This document shows positions 41,496 to 51,700 of a DNA stretch of 64,000 nt, piece by piece (the first letter of the stretch is position 1; each line of letters begins with the position of its first letter). The position numbers were made by a program, and so were the translations under genes. Below the pieces are notes generated by a model. The model searched no databases. It was not told the origin of the DNA and saw nothing but the letters and a program-made list of their open reading frames with translations. This DNA is from Herbaspirillum sp. DW155 (GTDB taxonomy: Bacteria > Pseudomonadota > Gammaproteobacteria > Burkholderiales > Burkholderiaceae_D): positions 620,001 through 684,000 of the forward strand of contig NZ_AP029028.1 in the NCBI RefSeq assembly GCF_037076565.1, in the 5' to 3' direction.

Positions 41496-43699
41496 AGAAG
41501 GACTCCGCCCGCGATGCCGTGGTCCAGGAAGCCCGCGAGTTGCTGGTGGCCATGGAAGCGGCCTTGCTGCAGATCGAGATGGAAGGCCCGACGCGCGAGA
41601 GTATCCATGCCATCTTCCGCGCCGCCCACACCATCAAGGGCTCGGCGGGGCTGTTTGCGTTCGACAGCATCGTGCAGTTCACCCACCAGGTGGAGCACGT
41701 GCTGGATCTGGTCCGCGAAGAACGCCTGCCCTTGAATGGGCACCTGATGTCACTGCTGTTGCAATGTGGCGATTACATCGGCGAACTGGTCGATGCCATC
41801 GAGCGCAACCAGGAAACCGAGGAACCCAATGCCCAGCGCCGCGCCGCGCTGCTGACCGAACTGGAACACGTGGCGCAGTCGGCCACCGCCCCCGGTGAAG
41901 GCGCGGCCGGCGAGTCGACACCTATGGGGAGGCGGCCCGCCGTCAGCGCGCCGGCCGACCACGGCGCCGCAGAGGAGGCGCCCGCAGACGCGGCTCGGCA
42001 GGTACCGGCCAATTTTCCTTACTGGCACCTGTCGCTGCAGTTCAACGAGAACGTATTGCGCGATGGACTCGATCCGCTGTCCTTCCTGTATTACTTGCGC
42101 TCGCTGGGCCGCATCGTCGCCATCCTGCCGGTGGAGGCCAATATTCCCGAGGCCGCCACCATGGATGCCGAGAGCTGCTACCTCGGTGTGGAAATCTGCC
42201 TGGCCTCCGATTCGACCCGGCAGACGCTGGAAGACGTCTTCGAATTCGTGCGCGATGACAGCCGCATCGACATCCTGCCGCCGCACAGCCCACTGGCTGA
42301 CTATGCCACGGTGCTGCAGCGCCTGGCCAGCGAGGATGCCGCGCGCCTGATCGGTCAATGGCGCAGCCTGGGATTGTTCAATGAAGTCCAGTGGCGCAGC
42401 CTGGGCGCCGCCTCGCTGGCGGACGCCGCAGCGGCGGTGGTGCCGGTGGCAGCTACCAGTGCGGGAGCACGTCCGCGCCCGCTGGACGAGCGCCGCGCGC
42501 AGGAGCAGAAGTTCATCAAGATCGAAGTCTCCAAGCTGGATCAGTTGATCGACCTGGTGGGCGAGCTGGTGATTGCCGGGGCCAGTGCGCGCCTGATCGC
42601 GCGCCGCCGCAAGGATAGCCAGTTCGAGGAAGCCACCCAGGCCATCGACAGCCTGATGGAACAGATCCGCGATGCCGCGCTGACCTTGCGCATGGTGCAG
42701 ATCAATGAAGTGTTCCAGCGTTTCCCGCGTATCGTGCGCGACATTGCGCGCGACCTGGACAAGGATATCGAATTGACGATGACCGGCTCCGACACCGAGC
42801 TGGACAAATCCATGGTGGAACGCCTGGCCGATCCCTTGATGCACATCGTGCGCAATGCCATCGACCACGGCATCGAACCGGCCGCCGAGCGCATCGCCGC
42901 CGGCAAGCCGCCCAAGGCCTCGCTGCGGCTCAATGCCATGCATGAATCCGGCAGCGTGCTGGTGGAGGTGATGGACGATGGCCGTGGCATGGATCGCGCA
43001 CGCATCCTGGACAAGGCCATCGCACAAGGACTGGCGGCGCCGGATGCCGAATTGAGCGATGCCGAGATCTATCGTTTCGTCTTCGAACCCGGCTTTTCCA
43101 CTGCCGAGCAGATCACCGAACTTTCCGGTCGCGGCGTGGGCATGGATGTGGTCAAGCGCAACATCGACGCCTTGCACGGCGAGGTGGCCATCGATACCGA
43201 GGCCGGCCGCGGCACCGTGGTGCGCATCCGCCTGCCGCTGACGCTGGCCATCATTTCAGGTTTCCAGGTGGTGGTAGGTAATGCCGTGTTCGTCATTCCG
43301 CTGGACATGGTGGTGGAATGCATCGACATGCCGCCCCGGCAAAGCACCAGCCACATCGTCGCGGTTCGCGGCGAGCCCTTGCCCTTCGTCCCGTTGCGCG
43401 ATCTGTTCGACTTGCCGGCACGCGAGCAGGCCAGGGCGCGCAAGAGCCTGGTGATCGTGCAGTACGGACAATTGCGCGCCGGCCTGCTGGTCGACGGTCT
43501 GCTGGGCGAGTGCCAGGCGGTGATCAAGCCGCTGGGGCGCCTGTTCGGCAAGGTCAAGGGTCTGTCGGGATCGACCATCCTGGGTGATGGCCGGGTGGCG
43601 CTGATCCTGGATATTCCGCACCTGGTCCAGCATACCCAGCAGCAGGAACAAGGCAACACGGCGGCCTACGCCGAACGCAGCGCGGCGTCGGCGCCATGA
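41492..43699 (+). CDS. cheA: Chemotaxis histidine kinase CheA
   Basis: 735 residues. P1 with phosphorylated His46 ([10 protein letters not shown]); a P2-like region (about 170-270); P3 dimerisation helices after [21 protein letters not shown]4 kinase domain with N box [13 protein letters not shown]1 DDGRGMD and G2 [11 protein letters not shown]; and a C-terminal P5 CheW-like domain. It receives signals from the MCP and phosphorylates CheY, CheB and probably the receiver-EAL protein. All domains are intact. Confidence 0.95.
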   Translation: MKKDSARDAVVQEARELLVAMEAALLQIEMEGPTRESIHAIFRAAHTIKGSAGLFAFDSIVQFTHQVEHVLDLVREERLPLNGHLMSLLLQCGDYIGELVDAIERNQETEEPNAQRRAALLTELEHVAQSATAPGEGAAGESTPMGRRPAVSAPADHGAAEEAPADAARQVPANFPYWHLSLQFNENVLRDGLDPLSFLYYLRSLGRIVAILPVEANIPEAATMDAESCYLGVEICLASDSTRQTLEDVFEFVRDDSRIDILPPHSPLADYATVLQRLASEDAARLIGQWRSLGLFNEVQWRSLGAASLADAAAAVVPVAATSAGARPRPLDERRAQEQKFIKIEVSKLDQLIDLVGELVIAGASARLIARRRKDSQFEEATQAIDSLMEQIRDAALTLRMVQINEVFQRFPRIVRDIARDLDKDIELTMTGSDTELDKSMVERLADPLMHIVRNAIDHGIEPAAERIAAGKPPKASLRLNAMHESGSVLVEVMDDGRGMDRARILDKAIAQGLAAPDAELSDAEIYRFVFEPGFSTAEQITELSGRGVGMDVVKRNIDALHGEVAIDTEAGRGTVVRIRLPLTLAIISGFQVVVGNAVFVIPLDMVVECIDMPPRQSTSHIVAVRGEPLPFVPLRDLFDLPAREQARARKSLVIVQYGQLRAGLLVDGLLGECQAVIKPLGRLFGKVKGLSGSTILGDGRVALILDIPHLVQHTQQQEQGNTAAYAERSAASAP

Positions 43700-43740
43700 G
43701 GGGCACCGCCGATGCGCGCGCATCACGAGGGGAAGCGAGC

Positions 43741-45561
43741 ATGCAAGAATCGATGACCAACAGGATGAGCATCAAGCAGATCTTCATCTGGCTCGGGGTA
43801 GTGTTGTCCATCCTGGTGGCGATAGTGATCGGCCTCACCGACGCCTTGCAGCACGCCAATGCCGCGCTGGAGCACGCGCACCAGTCACGCTACGACTCGG
43901 CCGCGCTGGCCAATGAACTGCGCCGCACGACCGAGGACATGACCAAGTTCGCCCGCGCCTACGTGACCACGGGCGACCCCAATGATGAGGATCGCTATTA
44001 CATGATCCTCGACATTCGTAATGGCAAGCGTGCGCGCCCCTCCAACTACGACCGTTTCAACTGGGATCTGGTGAGCGCCCGCAAACTGCCGGTGGAGGCG
44101 GGTGCCCAGGCGGTGCCGCTGAGCGAACTGATGAAGCGCGCCGGTTTCACCGAACAGGAACTGGCCAAGATGCAGGAAGCCCTGAAGCTGGGTGACCAGC
44201 TCTCGCGCATCGAGATCACCGCCTTTCATGCAGTCAAGGGCGAGTTCGATGATGGCGAGGGCAAGTTCACCGTGGTCGGTGCGCCCAATCAGGCGATGGC
44301 GCAGGAACTGGTGTTCGATCAGACCTACCGCGCCCTGTTCGGCCGCGTGATGACACCGATCAACGACTTCCTGCGCCAGGTCGACGAACGCACCCAGGCG
44401 CGCGTCATCAGGGCCGGTAATGACTATGCCGAGCTGCAACAGAAGATCCTGTGGCTGCTCTCGGCCTCGGTGGTGGTGTTGTTCGCCTGCCTCGGATTTG
44501 CTTATCGCACCATCCGCTCGCAGATCGGGGGCGAGCCGCGCGATGCCATGACCGTCTTGCGCCGCGTGGCCGAGGGTGATCTCACCGTGATCGTGCCGCT
44601 GCGCAAGAACGACAAGGTGAGCGTGCTCTACAGTACCCAGCAGATGGTCAACAAATGGACCGACGTCATCGGCGACGTCAGCGGCACGGCCAGCGCCCTG
44701 GCCTCGGCATCGGAACAGATTTCCTCCTCCTCGCAGGCCCTGTCGCACAATGCATCGCAGCAGGCGGCCAATGTCGAGGAGACCAGTGCCTCGGTGGAAG
44801 AGATCACCTCCACCATCGCCCAGAACGCCGACAACGCGCGCACCACCGACGGCATCGCCAGCCTGTCGGCCAGCGCCGCCGCCGAAGGCGGTGAGGCAGT
44901 GCGGGAGACCGTAGCGGCGATGAAGCAGATCGCCAGCAAGATCGGCATCATCGATGACATCGCCTATCAGACCAACCTGCTGGCGCTGAACGCGGCCATC
45001 GAAGCGGCGCGCGCCGGTGAGCATGGCAAGGGGTTTGCAGTGGTCGCCGCCGAAGTGCGCAAGCTGGCCGAACGCTCGCAAACTGCTGCCCAGGAAATCA
45101 TTGCGGTGGCCGAGAACAGCGTGGGTCTGGCGGAAAAGGCCGGTGGCCTGCTCAACCAGATGGTGCCGTCGATTCGCAAGACCGCCGACCTGGTGCAGGA
45201 GATCGCAGCCGCCTCGGCGGAACAATCGACCGGTTTGGAACAGATCAACAATGCCGTGCACCAGATGGCGCAGACTACCCAGATGACTGCGGCGGCCTCG
45301 GAAGAGCTGTCGGCGACCTCCGAAGAGATGAGCGCCCAGGCCATCCATCTGCAGGATCTGATGCGCTTCTTCCGCGTGGAAGAGTTGCAGAAGACTGCCT
45401 CCGGCGCCAGCGCGGGCGAACTGCCGGGCGCGGGCGCAAAGCAGGACAAGCGCGCCCGCCACGATGCGCAGAGCAAGCGCGAACATTCGCGCCGGCTGTC
45501 TATGCTGGATGTGGACGAGGATGCAGCGGGCGTGGATGAATCCTCGTTCAAGCGATTCTGA
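43741..45561 (+). CDS. Methyl-accepting chemotaxis protein
   Basis: 606 residues: TM1 at about 13-32, a periplasmic sensor of about 200 residues, TM2 at about 240-262 ([18 protein letters not shown]), HAMP, then the signalling domain with the hairpin tip [22 protein letters not shown] charged tail follows (ending DESSFKRF) without the NWETF-type CheR-docking pentapeptide. ATG 43741 follows GGGGAAG; the frame is open 15 codons further. It is the only receptor in the cluster and likely its dedicated sensor; the periplasmic domain could not be tied to a ligand. Confidence 0.93.
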   Translation: MQESMTNRMSIKQIFIWLGVVLSILVAIVIGLTDALQHANAALEHAHQSRYDSAALANELRRTTEDMTKFARAYVTTGDPNDEDRYYMILDIRNGKRARPSNYDRFNWDLVSARKLPVEAGAQAVPLSELMKRAGFTEQELAKMQEALKLGDQLSRIEITAFHAVKGEFDDGEGKFTVVGAPNQAMAQELVFDQTYRALFGRVMTPINDFLRQVDERTQARVIRAGNDYAELQQKILWLLSASVVVLFACLGFAYRTIRSQIGGEPRDAMTVLRRVAEGDLTVIVPLRKNDKVSVLYSTQQMVNKWTDVIGDVSGTASALASASEQISSSSQALSHNASQQAANVEETSASVEEITSTIAQNADNARTTDGIASLSASAAAEGGEAVRETVAAMKQIASKIGIIDDIAYQTNLLALNAAIEAARAGEHGKGFAVVAAEVRKLAERSQTAAQEIIAVAENSVGLAEKAGGLLNQMVPSIRKTADLVQEIAAASAEQSTGLEQINNAVHQMAQTTQMTAAASEELSATSEEMSAQAIHLQDLMRFFRVEELQKTASGASAGELPGAGAKQDKRARHDAQSKREHSRRLSMLDVDEDAAGVDESSFKRF

Positions 45562-45675
45562 GGTGGCTGCCATGTCCTTTACGTTCTTGTCGCGCATCTC
45601 GTTACACTCGCCGCCTGCGGGTCGCGCACGCATCAATCCGCCACCCGACCTTGGTGGCAGCAAGGAGAGCAAGCC

Positions 45676-46251
45676 ATGCCCAGCGTATCGTTGAATGGCG
45701 AATCCATCCGCAAGCGGCAGCAGGAAGAAGTCATCGAAAGCCGCCAGTTCCTGACCTTCCTGGTGGGCAGCGAGAGCTTCGCCATGCCCATTGCCAGTAT
45801 CCGCGAGATCATCAAATTCGGTGGCTTGACCGAAGTGCCGCTGATGCCCGATTTCCTGCGCGGCGTGATCAACCTGCGCGGCTCGGTGGTGCCGGTCATC
45901 GACCTGTCGGTGCGCTTTGGCCGCGCACCCACGGTAGAAACCAAACGCACCTGCATCATCATCATGGAACTGATCCAGGAGGAGCAGTTGCTGCTGCTGG
46001 GCGTGATGGTCGATGCGGTCAGTGCGGTGCTGAGCATCGGAGTCGATCACATCGAGCCGCGCCCGTCTTTTGGCGCCGGCATCCGCGCCGATTTCATCGA
46101 AGGGATGATCAACGTCAACGAGCGTTTCGTCGTGGTGCTGGACGTGCAGCGCGTGCTGTCGGTGGACGAACTGGCGAGCCTGCTGGGCATGAGTGCCGAG
46201 GACGCGCTGGGCGGCGTGCCGGTACTGTCGGCGCAAGCGGAAAAGGAGTAG
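45676..46251 (+). CDS. cheW: Chemotaxis coupling protein CheW
   Basis: 191 residues. The CheW fold is clear: FLTFLVGSESFAMPIASIREI, FLRGVINLRGSVVPVIDLSVRFG and INVNERFVVVLDVQRVLS. It links the MCP to CheA. N- and C-terminal extensions of about 20 and 30 residues exceed the minimal domain. It ends four bases before cheR. Confidence 0.93.
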   Translation: MPSVSLNGESIRKRQQEEVIESRQFLTFLVGSESFAMPIASIREIIKFGGLTEVPLMPDFLRGVINLRGSVVPVIDLSVRFGRAPTVETKRTCIIIMELIQEEQLLLLGVMVDAVSAVLSIGVDHIEPRPSFGAGIRADFIEGMINVNERFVVVLDVQRVLSVDELASLLGMSAEDALGGVPVLSAQAEKE

Positions 46252-46255
46252 CGCC

Positions 46256-47182
46256 ATGGCGGGCATCGGCAAGCTGACAGGCAGGGCGGGCAGAGCCAAT
46301 GGCGCCGATGCCGGTGCCGGTGCGGGTACTTCCGCCGGTGTCACTGCGCCAGCCAGGCCGGCCAGCGTATCCTCGGACGCCGACGTCAGCGATCAGGACA
46401 TGCTGCTGTTCCAGCAATTGTTCAGGCAGCAGATCGGACTGCATTTGCCGCTGTCCAAAAAAGCCTTGCTGCACAGCCGCCTCAACCATCGCCTGCAGGA
46501 ACTCGGCCTGCAGGGACTGGCACAGTATCATCGCCTCATCAGCAGCGCGGACGGCGCCGAGGAATGCCAGCGCGCCATCGACCTTATCACCACCAACGAA
46601 ACCTATTTCTTTCGCGAACAGAGCCACTTCGATTTTCTGGCCCAGGAGCTGCTGCCGCAGTGGCGCGACCGGAAAAGCCTGCGCGTCTGGAGCGCCGCCT
46701 GCGCCACCGGTGAAGAGGCATACTCCCTGGCGATGGTGCTGGATCATCACCGGCCTGCCGGTGGCTGGTCCGTATTCGGTTCGGATATCAGCAAGCGCGT
46801 GCTGCGCTTCGCGCGCCGGGCGCTTTATCCGATGGCACGCGGGCAGAATATTTCGCGCCCGTATCTGCGCCGGTATTGCCTGCTCGGCACGGGGGAATAC
46901 GAAGGCCATTTCCTGGTGCAGGCGGAGCTGCGTGCCAAGGTCGAGTTCGCCCAGCGCAACCTGACCGCGCTGCACGAACATGAGGATGGGCTGTATGACC
47001 TGATCTTCCTGCGTAACGTCATCATCTATTTTGATTGCGACATCAAGCTGCAGGTGTTGAAGGACGTGATCGCCCGTCTGCGTCCCGGTGGCTACCTGGT
47101 GGTGGGCCATTCGGAATCGCTGCACGGCATGGCGCTGGACCTGCAGATGCACTCACCGTCCATTTACCGGAGGCCGCAATGA
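46256..47182 (+). CDS. cheR: Chemotaxis protein methyltransferase CheR
   Basis: 308 residues. After a Gly/Ala-rich N-terminal extension of about 40 residues come the helical N-domain and the SAM-binding domain (VWSAACATGEEAYSLAMVL, ending HSESLHGMALDLQMHSPSIY). It methylates glutamates of the MCP. AAGGAG precedes ATG 46256. The MCP of this cluster has no docking pentapeptide, so CheR would bind it directly. Confidence 0.92.
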   Translation: MAGIGKLTGRAGRANGADAGAGAGTSAGVTAPARPASVSSDADVSDQDMLLFQQLFRQQIGLHLPLSKKALLHSRLNHRLQELGLQGLAQYHRLISSADGAEECQRAIDLITTNETYFFREQSHFDFLAQELLPQWRDRKSLRVWSAACATGEEAYSLAMVLDHHRPAGGWSVFGSDISKRVLRFARRALYPMARGQNISRPYLRRYCLLGTGEYEGHFLVQAELRAKVEFAQRNLTALHEHEDGLYDLIFLRNVIIYFDCDIKLQVLKDVIARLRPGGYLVVGHSESLHGMALDLQMHSPSIYRRPQ

Positions 47183-48345
47183 ACCCCGGCGCAGCCATCC
47201 GCGTGATGGTCATCGACGACTCGTCGGTGGTGCGCCAGCTGCTGCTGCAGTTGCTGGCGCAGACGGCCGATATCCGTGTCATCGGCACCGCACCCGATCC
47301 GGTATTTGCCATGCGCAAGATGCAGCAGGAATGGCCCGACGTGATCCTGCTCGACATTGAAATGCCGCGCATGGATGGCATGACCTTCCTGCGCCAGATC
47401 ATGGCTACGCGGCCCACCCCGGTCGTCATCTGCACGGTGCGCGCCGGCGGCGAAGGGGATATCACGGCCGAAGCGCTGGCGGCCGGCGCAGTGTCGGTGA
47501 TTGCCCGGCCGCAAATGGGCGTACGTGATTTTTTGCAGGATGCCCTGGCCGAACTGGCCCGTGCCATCCGGGCAGCTGCCTTGGTGGGGGCGAGGGGCGC
47601 AGGGAGCATGTCGGCACGGCCCGTCTCATCGGCTCTCAAGCTGCGCACGGTCAAAGCAGCATCGCGAGAAATGCTGCATGATGACGGCTGCGCTGCGGTG
47701 CTGCAGCGCCACACCGCCGATGCGGTGCTGGCAGCGCCGGGACTGGAAGATGGTTATCGCCCCCGCACTGCGCGCATCATTGCCATCGGCGCTTCGACAG
47801 GGGGACCGCAGGCGCTGGAGCGGGTGCTGCGGCCATTGGACCGGCGCTGTCCCGGCATCGTGGTGGTGCAGCACATGCCGCAGCGCTTCACCCGCAGTTT
47901 TGCCGAACGGTTGCACCGCATTTCCGGCGCCGATGTCAAGGAAGCGGAACATCACGACGTGGTACTGCCGGGACGGGTGTTGATTGCGCCTGGCGGGAAA
48001 CATCTGGTAGTGAAGCGCGATGGCCTTCAGTACTATGTGGAAACATTGGAAGGCCCGCTGGTGAGCCGGCACAAGCCTTCGGTGGACGTGCTGTTCCGCT
48101 CGCTGGCCAAGGCCGCCGGCAGCAATGCAGTGGGCATCATCATGACCGGCATGGGGGACGATGGCGCAAGGGGGATGCGGGAGATGGCCGATTGCGGCGC
48201 CGCGACCTACGCCCAGGACGAAGCCACCAGCGTGGTCTTCGGCATGCCGAAAGAAGCGATACACATGGGCGGCGTCGGTGACGTCCTCCCGCTCGATCAT
48301 ATCTCCGCCGTGATAGAACAATATGCCGCTAGCGAATCTCAATGA
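47179..48345 (+). CDS. cheB: Chemotaxis methylesterase CheB
   Basis: 388 residues: receiver domain with Asp59 (VILLDIEMPRMDG), a linker (about 135-195), and the methylesterase domain with Ser206 in GASTGGPQ, the His in QHMPQRFT and MTGMGDDGARGM near the end. It demethylates or deamidates the MCP when phosphorylated. ATG 47179 overlaps the cheR stop by four bases. No cheD is present. Confidence 0.94.
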   Translation: MNPGAAIRVMVIDDSSVVRQLLLQLLAQTADIRVIGTAPDPVFAMRKMQQEWPDVILLDIEMPRMDGMTFLRQIMATRPTPVVICTVRAGGEGDITAEALAAGAVSVIARPQMGVRDFLQDALAELARAIRAAALVGARGAGSMSARPVSSALKLRTVKAASREMLHDDGCAAVLQRHTADAVLAAPGLEDGYRPRTARIIAIGASTGGPQALERVLRPLDRRCPGIVVVQHMPQRFTRSFAERLHRISGADVKEAEHHDVVLPGRVLIAPGGKHLVVKRDGLQYYVETLEGPLVSRHKPSVDVLFRSLAKAAGSNAVGIIMTGMGDDGARGMREMADCGAATYAQDEATSVVFGMPKEAIHMGGVGDVLPLDHISAVIEQYAASESQ

Positions 48346-49585
48346 GCTGATCGAATCCGCGCTGGTCGTCGACGACAGTGCCCTGCAGCGCCAGCACAGC
48401 GTGGCACTGCTGCAGGAGCTGGGCGTCGATCTGATCTACGAGGCCGGCAACGGCAACGAGGCGCTGGATCTGCTGGCCTTGCTCAAGCTCCCGCCGAGCC
48501 TGGTGGTGATCGATCTGGAGATGCCGGGCATGGACGGCATCGAACTGATCCAGCACCTCCAGCAGAAGGGCATCGACATTCCCCTGATCGTGGCCTCCAG
48601 TCGCGAGACTTCGCTGCTGCTGTCGGTGGAAACCATGATCCATGCCCTCGGCATGAACCTGATCGGCGTGCTGCAGAAGCCGCTCAACCAGGGCCAGTTG
48701 CGCGCGGCGCTGCAATCCTTCCGACCGCACGGCAGCGATGCGCACGCGCACGATGATCCGCTGCCTTCGATGTGTGAGAGCGACCTCGGAGCGGCCATTG
48801 GCGGGGGTCAGGTGCTGCCGTATTTCCAGCCCAAGGTGGATGTGCAGACCGGTATCCTCAAGGGGGTGGAAGCACTGGCGCGGTGGATTCATCCCGAGCG
48901 CGGCATGGTGCCGCCGGACCGCTTCATTCCGCTGGCCGAGCAGTCCGGCCTGGTCCACGACCTGACCATCAGCATGATGGATCAGGCCATGGCACAGGCC
49001 GCCACCTGGCACAGCCGGGGCCTGGCGATCAAGGTGGCGGTGAACCTTTCGCCGCTGTCGCTGGAGCAGCCGGACTTCCTGCACCGCATTCTGGAGCTGG
49101 TCGACAAGCATGCATTGCCGGCTGAAAACGTCGTGCTGGAAATCACCGAAAGCTCGGTGGTCGCGCACAAGGGCAATTCGCTGGGCATGCTGGCACGGTT
49201 GCGCCTGAAGGGCTTTGGCCTGTCCATTGACGATTACGGCACCGGTTTTTCCTCGATGCAGCAGCTGGCGCGCATCCCGTTTACCGAACTGAAGATCGAC
49301 CGTTCCTTCGTCCATGGCGCGCATGATCGCAAGAACCTGCGCGTGATCCTGCAATCGGCGCTGGACATGGCGCAGCGGCTGGAGCTGGTGACGGTGGCAG
49401 AAGGCGTGGAGACGATGGAAGACTGGCGCCTGCTGCAAGACTTCGGTTGCAGCCTGGGGCAGGGCTATCTGATCGGCAAGCCCATGCCGGCCAATGAATT
49501 GCCGCTATGGCTGAAGGGACATCATCGCCGGCTCAGCGAATTGCGGCCGCTGGGGAAGGGGACTGCGACCGGGGGCACGGTCTGA
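48323..49585 (+). CDS. Receiver-EAL c-di-GMP phosphodiesterase
   Basis: 420 residues: receiver domain (Asp64 in VVIDLEMPGMDG, Lys in LQKPLNQ) followed by an EAL domain from about residue 155. Catalytic motifs are intact: EAL in GVEALARW, Asn in VNLSPLSL, Glu in ITESSVV, the DDYGTGFSS loop, LKIDRSF, AEGVET and QGYLIGKP. It should hydrolyse c-di-GMP to pGpG in response to phosphorylation, giving the cluster a second-messenger output. ATG 48323 overlaps cheB by 23 bases, so the two are translationally linked. Confidence 0.92.
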   Translation: MPLANLNELIESALVVDDSALQRQHSVALLQELGVDLIYEAGNGNEALDLLALLKLPPSLVVIDLEMPGMDGIELIQHLQQKGIDIPLIVASSRETSLLLSVETMIHALGMNLIGVLQKPLNQGQLRAALQSFRPHGSDAHAHDDPLPSMCESDLGAAIGGGQVLPYFQPKVDVQTGILKGVEALARWIHPERGMVPPDRFIPLAEQSGLVHDLTISMMDQAMAQAATWHSRGLAIKVAVNLSPLSLEQPDFLHRILELVDKHALPAENVVLEITESSVVAHKGNSLGMLARLRLKGFGLSIDDYGTGFSSMQQLARIPFTELKIDRSFVHGAHDRKNLRVILQSALDMAQRLELVTVAEGVETMEDWRLLQDFGCSLGQGYLIGKPMPANELPLWLKGHHRRLSELRPLGKGTATGGTV

Positions 49586-49607
49586 ACGGCATCGCTGGTC
49601 TCAGTGT

Positions 49608-50093
49608 TCAGAGTCGGCGGACCGGCTGATCCTTGATCGCATCCAGAAAATCGCGCGCCGCTCCCAGTCCCGGTATCACCACCTTCTCATCGATCTCCAG
49701 CATGGGCGCCAGCACGAAGGCGCGCTGCGCCATGCGGGGATGGGGAACGGTCAGCTCCGTGCTGTCCAGGTGCGCATCTCCATACATCAACACATCCAGA
49801 TCCAGCGTACGCGGGGCATTGCGGTAGGGGCGCTCGCGTCCGTGTTGCAGCTCGATGGCCTGCAGGGCGTGCAGCAGATCGAGGGCCGTAAGCGAGGTCG
49901 ACACCAGCGCCACGGCGTTGACGTAATCATCGCCACTCGAATCGATCGGCGCGGTGCGGTACAGCGAGGAGCTGCGCAGCAGTTGCGACTGCGGCAGCCG
50001 GGCCAGGTGCGCAATGGCTTCGTTGACGGTGGCCCGGGCGTCGCCGAGATTGCCGCCGATGCCTATCCAGGCCAGCGTGAAGGATGGATCCAC
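49608..50093 (-). CDS. folK: HPPK, 6-hydroxymethyl-dihydropterin pyrophosphokinase
   Basis: 161 residues. Conserved IGIGGNLGDARATV at the start, SSLYRTAPI, and ELQHGRERPYRNAPRTLDLD with the metal-binding DLD pair. It makes the activated pterin for dihydropteroate synthase. It starts five bases after pcnB and is the last gene of the hda-HAD-pcnB-folK operon before the chemosensory block; 22 bases separate it from the convergent EAL gene. Confidence 0.95.
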   Translation of the reverse strand: MDPSFTLAWIGIGGNLGDARATVNEAIAHLARLPQSQLLRSSSLYRTAPIDSSGDDYVNAVALVSTSLTALDLLHALQAIELQHGRERPYRNAPRTLDLDVLMYGDAHLDSTELTVPHPRMAQRAFVLAPMLEIDEKVVIPGLGAARDFLDAIKDQPVRRL

Positions 50094-50098
50094 GTGGC

Positions 50099-51700
50099 TC
50101 AGTCGTCGCCCGCAGGCGCGCTGTCAGCACCGGCAGCGCTACTGCCGCGACGACGGCGACGGCGCTTGGGGGCCTCGCCGGTGCCGCTGTCTGCGGGCTC
50201 GCCAGCAGCCTCGCCAGTCTCTTGAATGGCAGGTGCGCGCGTCTTGACAGAGGCAGGCGCTGCCTCCTGTTCGATGCTGCCGTCGCTGCTGCCGCTATCG
50301 ACCGGCGACTTGCTGCGGCTGCGTCCGCCACGGCGCTTGCGTTTCTTCGGACCAGCATTGCTGCCGGCAGGATCGGCCGGCTTGCGGGCGATCAGTTCTT
50401 CGCGCTCGGCGCCATTGCCGGCGATGAAGGCTTCCCACCATTCGCCCAGTTCGGCATCGAGTTCACCGGACTGGCAACGCAGCAGCAGGAAGTCGAAACC
50501 GGCGCGCAGGCGCAGGTGTTCCAGCAGCTTGTACGGAGCCTTGCCGACGCGGCGTTCGAAGCGTGGCTGCATGGCCCAGATGTCGCGCATGTCGGAGGCG
50601 ATCTTGCGTTGCAGGGCGAGCTTCTCAGTCTGGGCGTCGAGCACGTCATCGGCCGCAAGGTGCAACGCCGGGATCGGGTACTCGCCGGCCGCCTGGTACG
50701 CGCGCCACTTTTCCAGCACCTGGTGCCACAGCAGCGAGGCGAACAGGAAGCCCGGCGAGACGCCCTTGCCTTCCTTGACGCGCGCATCCGTGTTGGCCAA
50801 TGCCAGGCTGACGAACTTCTCGCCCAAGGGTTGTTCCAGCACCACGTCCAGCAGCGGCAGCAAGCCATGATGCAGGCCTTCCTTGCGCAGTTGCTGCAGG
50901 CAGGCCAGCGCATGGCCGCTCATGAGGAGCTTCAACATCTCGTCGAATACGCGTGCGGCCGGTACGTTGTCGATGAGCGGCGCCATCACTCGGATCGGTG
51001 CGCTGCTGGCCGGGTCGATGGTGAACTTGAGCTTGGCCGCGAAGCGCACCACGCGCAGCATGCGTACCGGATCTTCGCGGTAGCGTGCTTCGGGTTCGCC
51101 GATGATGCGCAGTTTCTTGTCGCGGATGTCGGCGATGCCGCCGTGGTAATCGAGCACGGTCTGGCTGGCCGGATCGTAATACATCGCGTTGATGGTGAAG
51201 TCGCGCCGGGTGGCATCTTCATGCTGCTCGCCGAAGGTGTTGTCGCGCAGCACGCGGCCATGTTCATCCTTGGGCGCGGCTTCGGCCGAGGCGCCACGGA
51301 AAGTGGTGACCTCGATCAGCTCCTGGCCGAACATCACGTGCACGATCTGGAAGCGGCGGCCGATGATGAAGGCGCGGCGGAACAATTGCTTGACCTGTTC
51401 CGGCGTGGCATTGGTGGCGACGTCGAAGTCCTTGGGCTTGATGCCCAGCAGCAGGTCGCGCACCGCACCGCCGACGATGAAGGCCTTGTAGCCGGCTTCC
51501 TGCAGGGTCTGCGTCACGCGCACCGCGTTGGGTGAAACCAGGGCCGGATCGATGCCATGCTGCTTGGGACCGAGCACGTCGGGATCGATCTTGCCCCCTG
51601 CGGCGACGGCCTTGGCGCGCGACTTTTTTGCGGGCTCGGCACTCTCGGCTGCAGCCGCCTTGCCGCGACCGAGGATGGAGCGAATCAGTTTCTTGATCAT
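50099..51700 (-). CDS. pcnB: Poly(A) polymerase I
   Basis: 533 residues. Nucleotidyltransferase core: GGAVRDLLLGIKPKDFDVATNA with the catalytic Asp pair, RRDFTINAMYYD and REDPVRMLRVVRFAAKL. A basic N-terminal start of about 45 residues and a long Arg/Lys/Ser-rich C-terminal tail (KKRKRRGG, RRRRRRG) should bind RNA. It adds 3' poly(A) tails that promote RNA decay. Start overlaps the HAD gene stop by four bases. Confidence 0.94.
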   Translation of the reverse strand: MIKKLIRSILGRGKAAAAESAEPAKKSRAKAVAAGGKIDPDVLGPKQHGIDPALVSPNAVRVTQTLQEAGYKAFIVGGAVRDLLLGIKPKDFDVATNATPEQVKQLFRRAFIIGRRFQIVHVMFGQELIEVTTFRGASAEAAPKDEHGRVLRDNTFGEQHEDATRRDFTINAMYYDPASQTVLDYHGGIADIRDKKLRIIGEPEARYREDPVRMLRVVRFAAKLKFTIDPASSAPIRVMAPLIDNVPAARVFDEMLKLLMSGHALACLQQLRKEGLHHGLLPLLDVVLEQPLGEKFVSLALANTDARVKEGKGVSPGFLFASLLWHQVLEKWRAYQAAGEYPIPALHLAADDVLDAQTEKLALQRKIASDMRDIWAMQPRFERRVGKAPYKLLEHLRLRAGFDFLLLRCQSGELDAELGEWWEAFIAGNGAEREELIARKPADPAGSNAGPKKRKRRGGRSRSKSPVDSGSSDGSIEQEAAPASVKTRAPAIQETGEAAGEPADSGTGEAPKRRRRRRGSSAAGADSAPAGDD

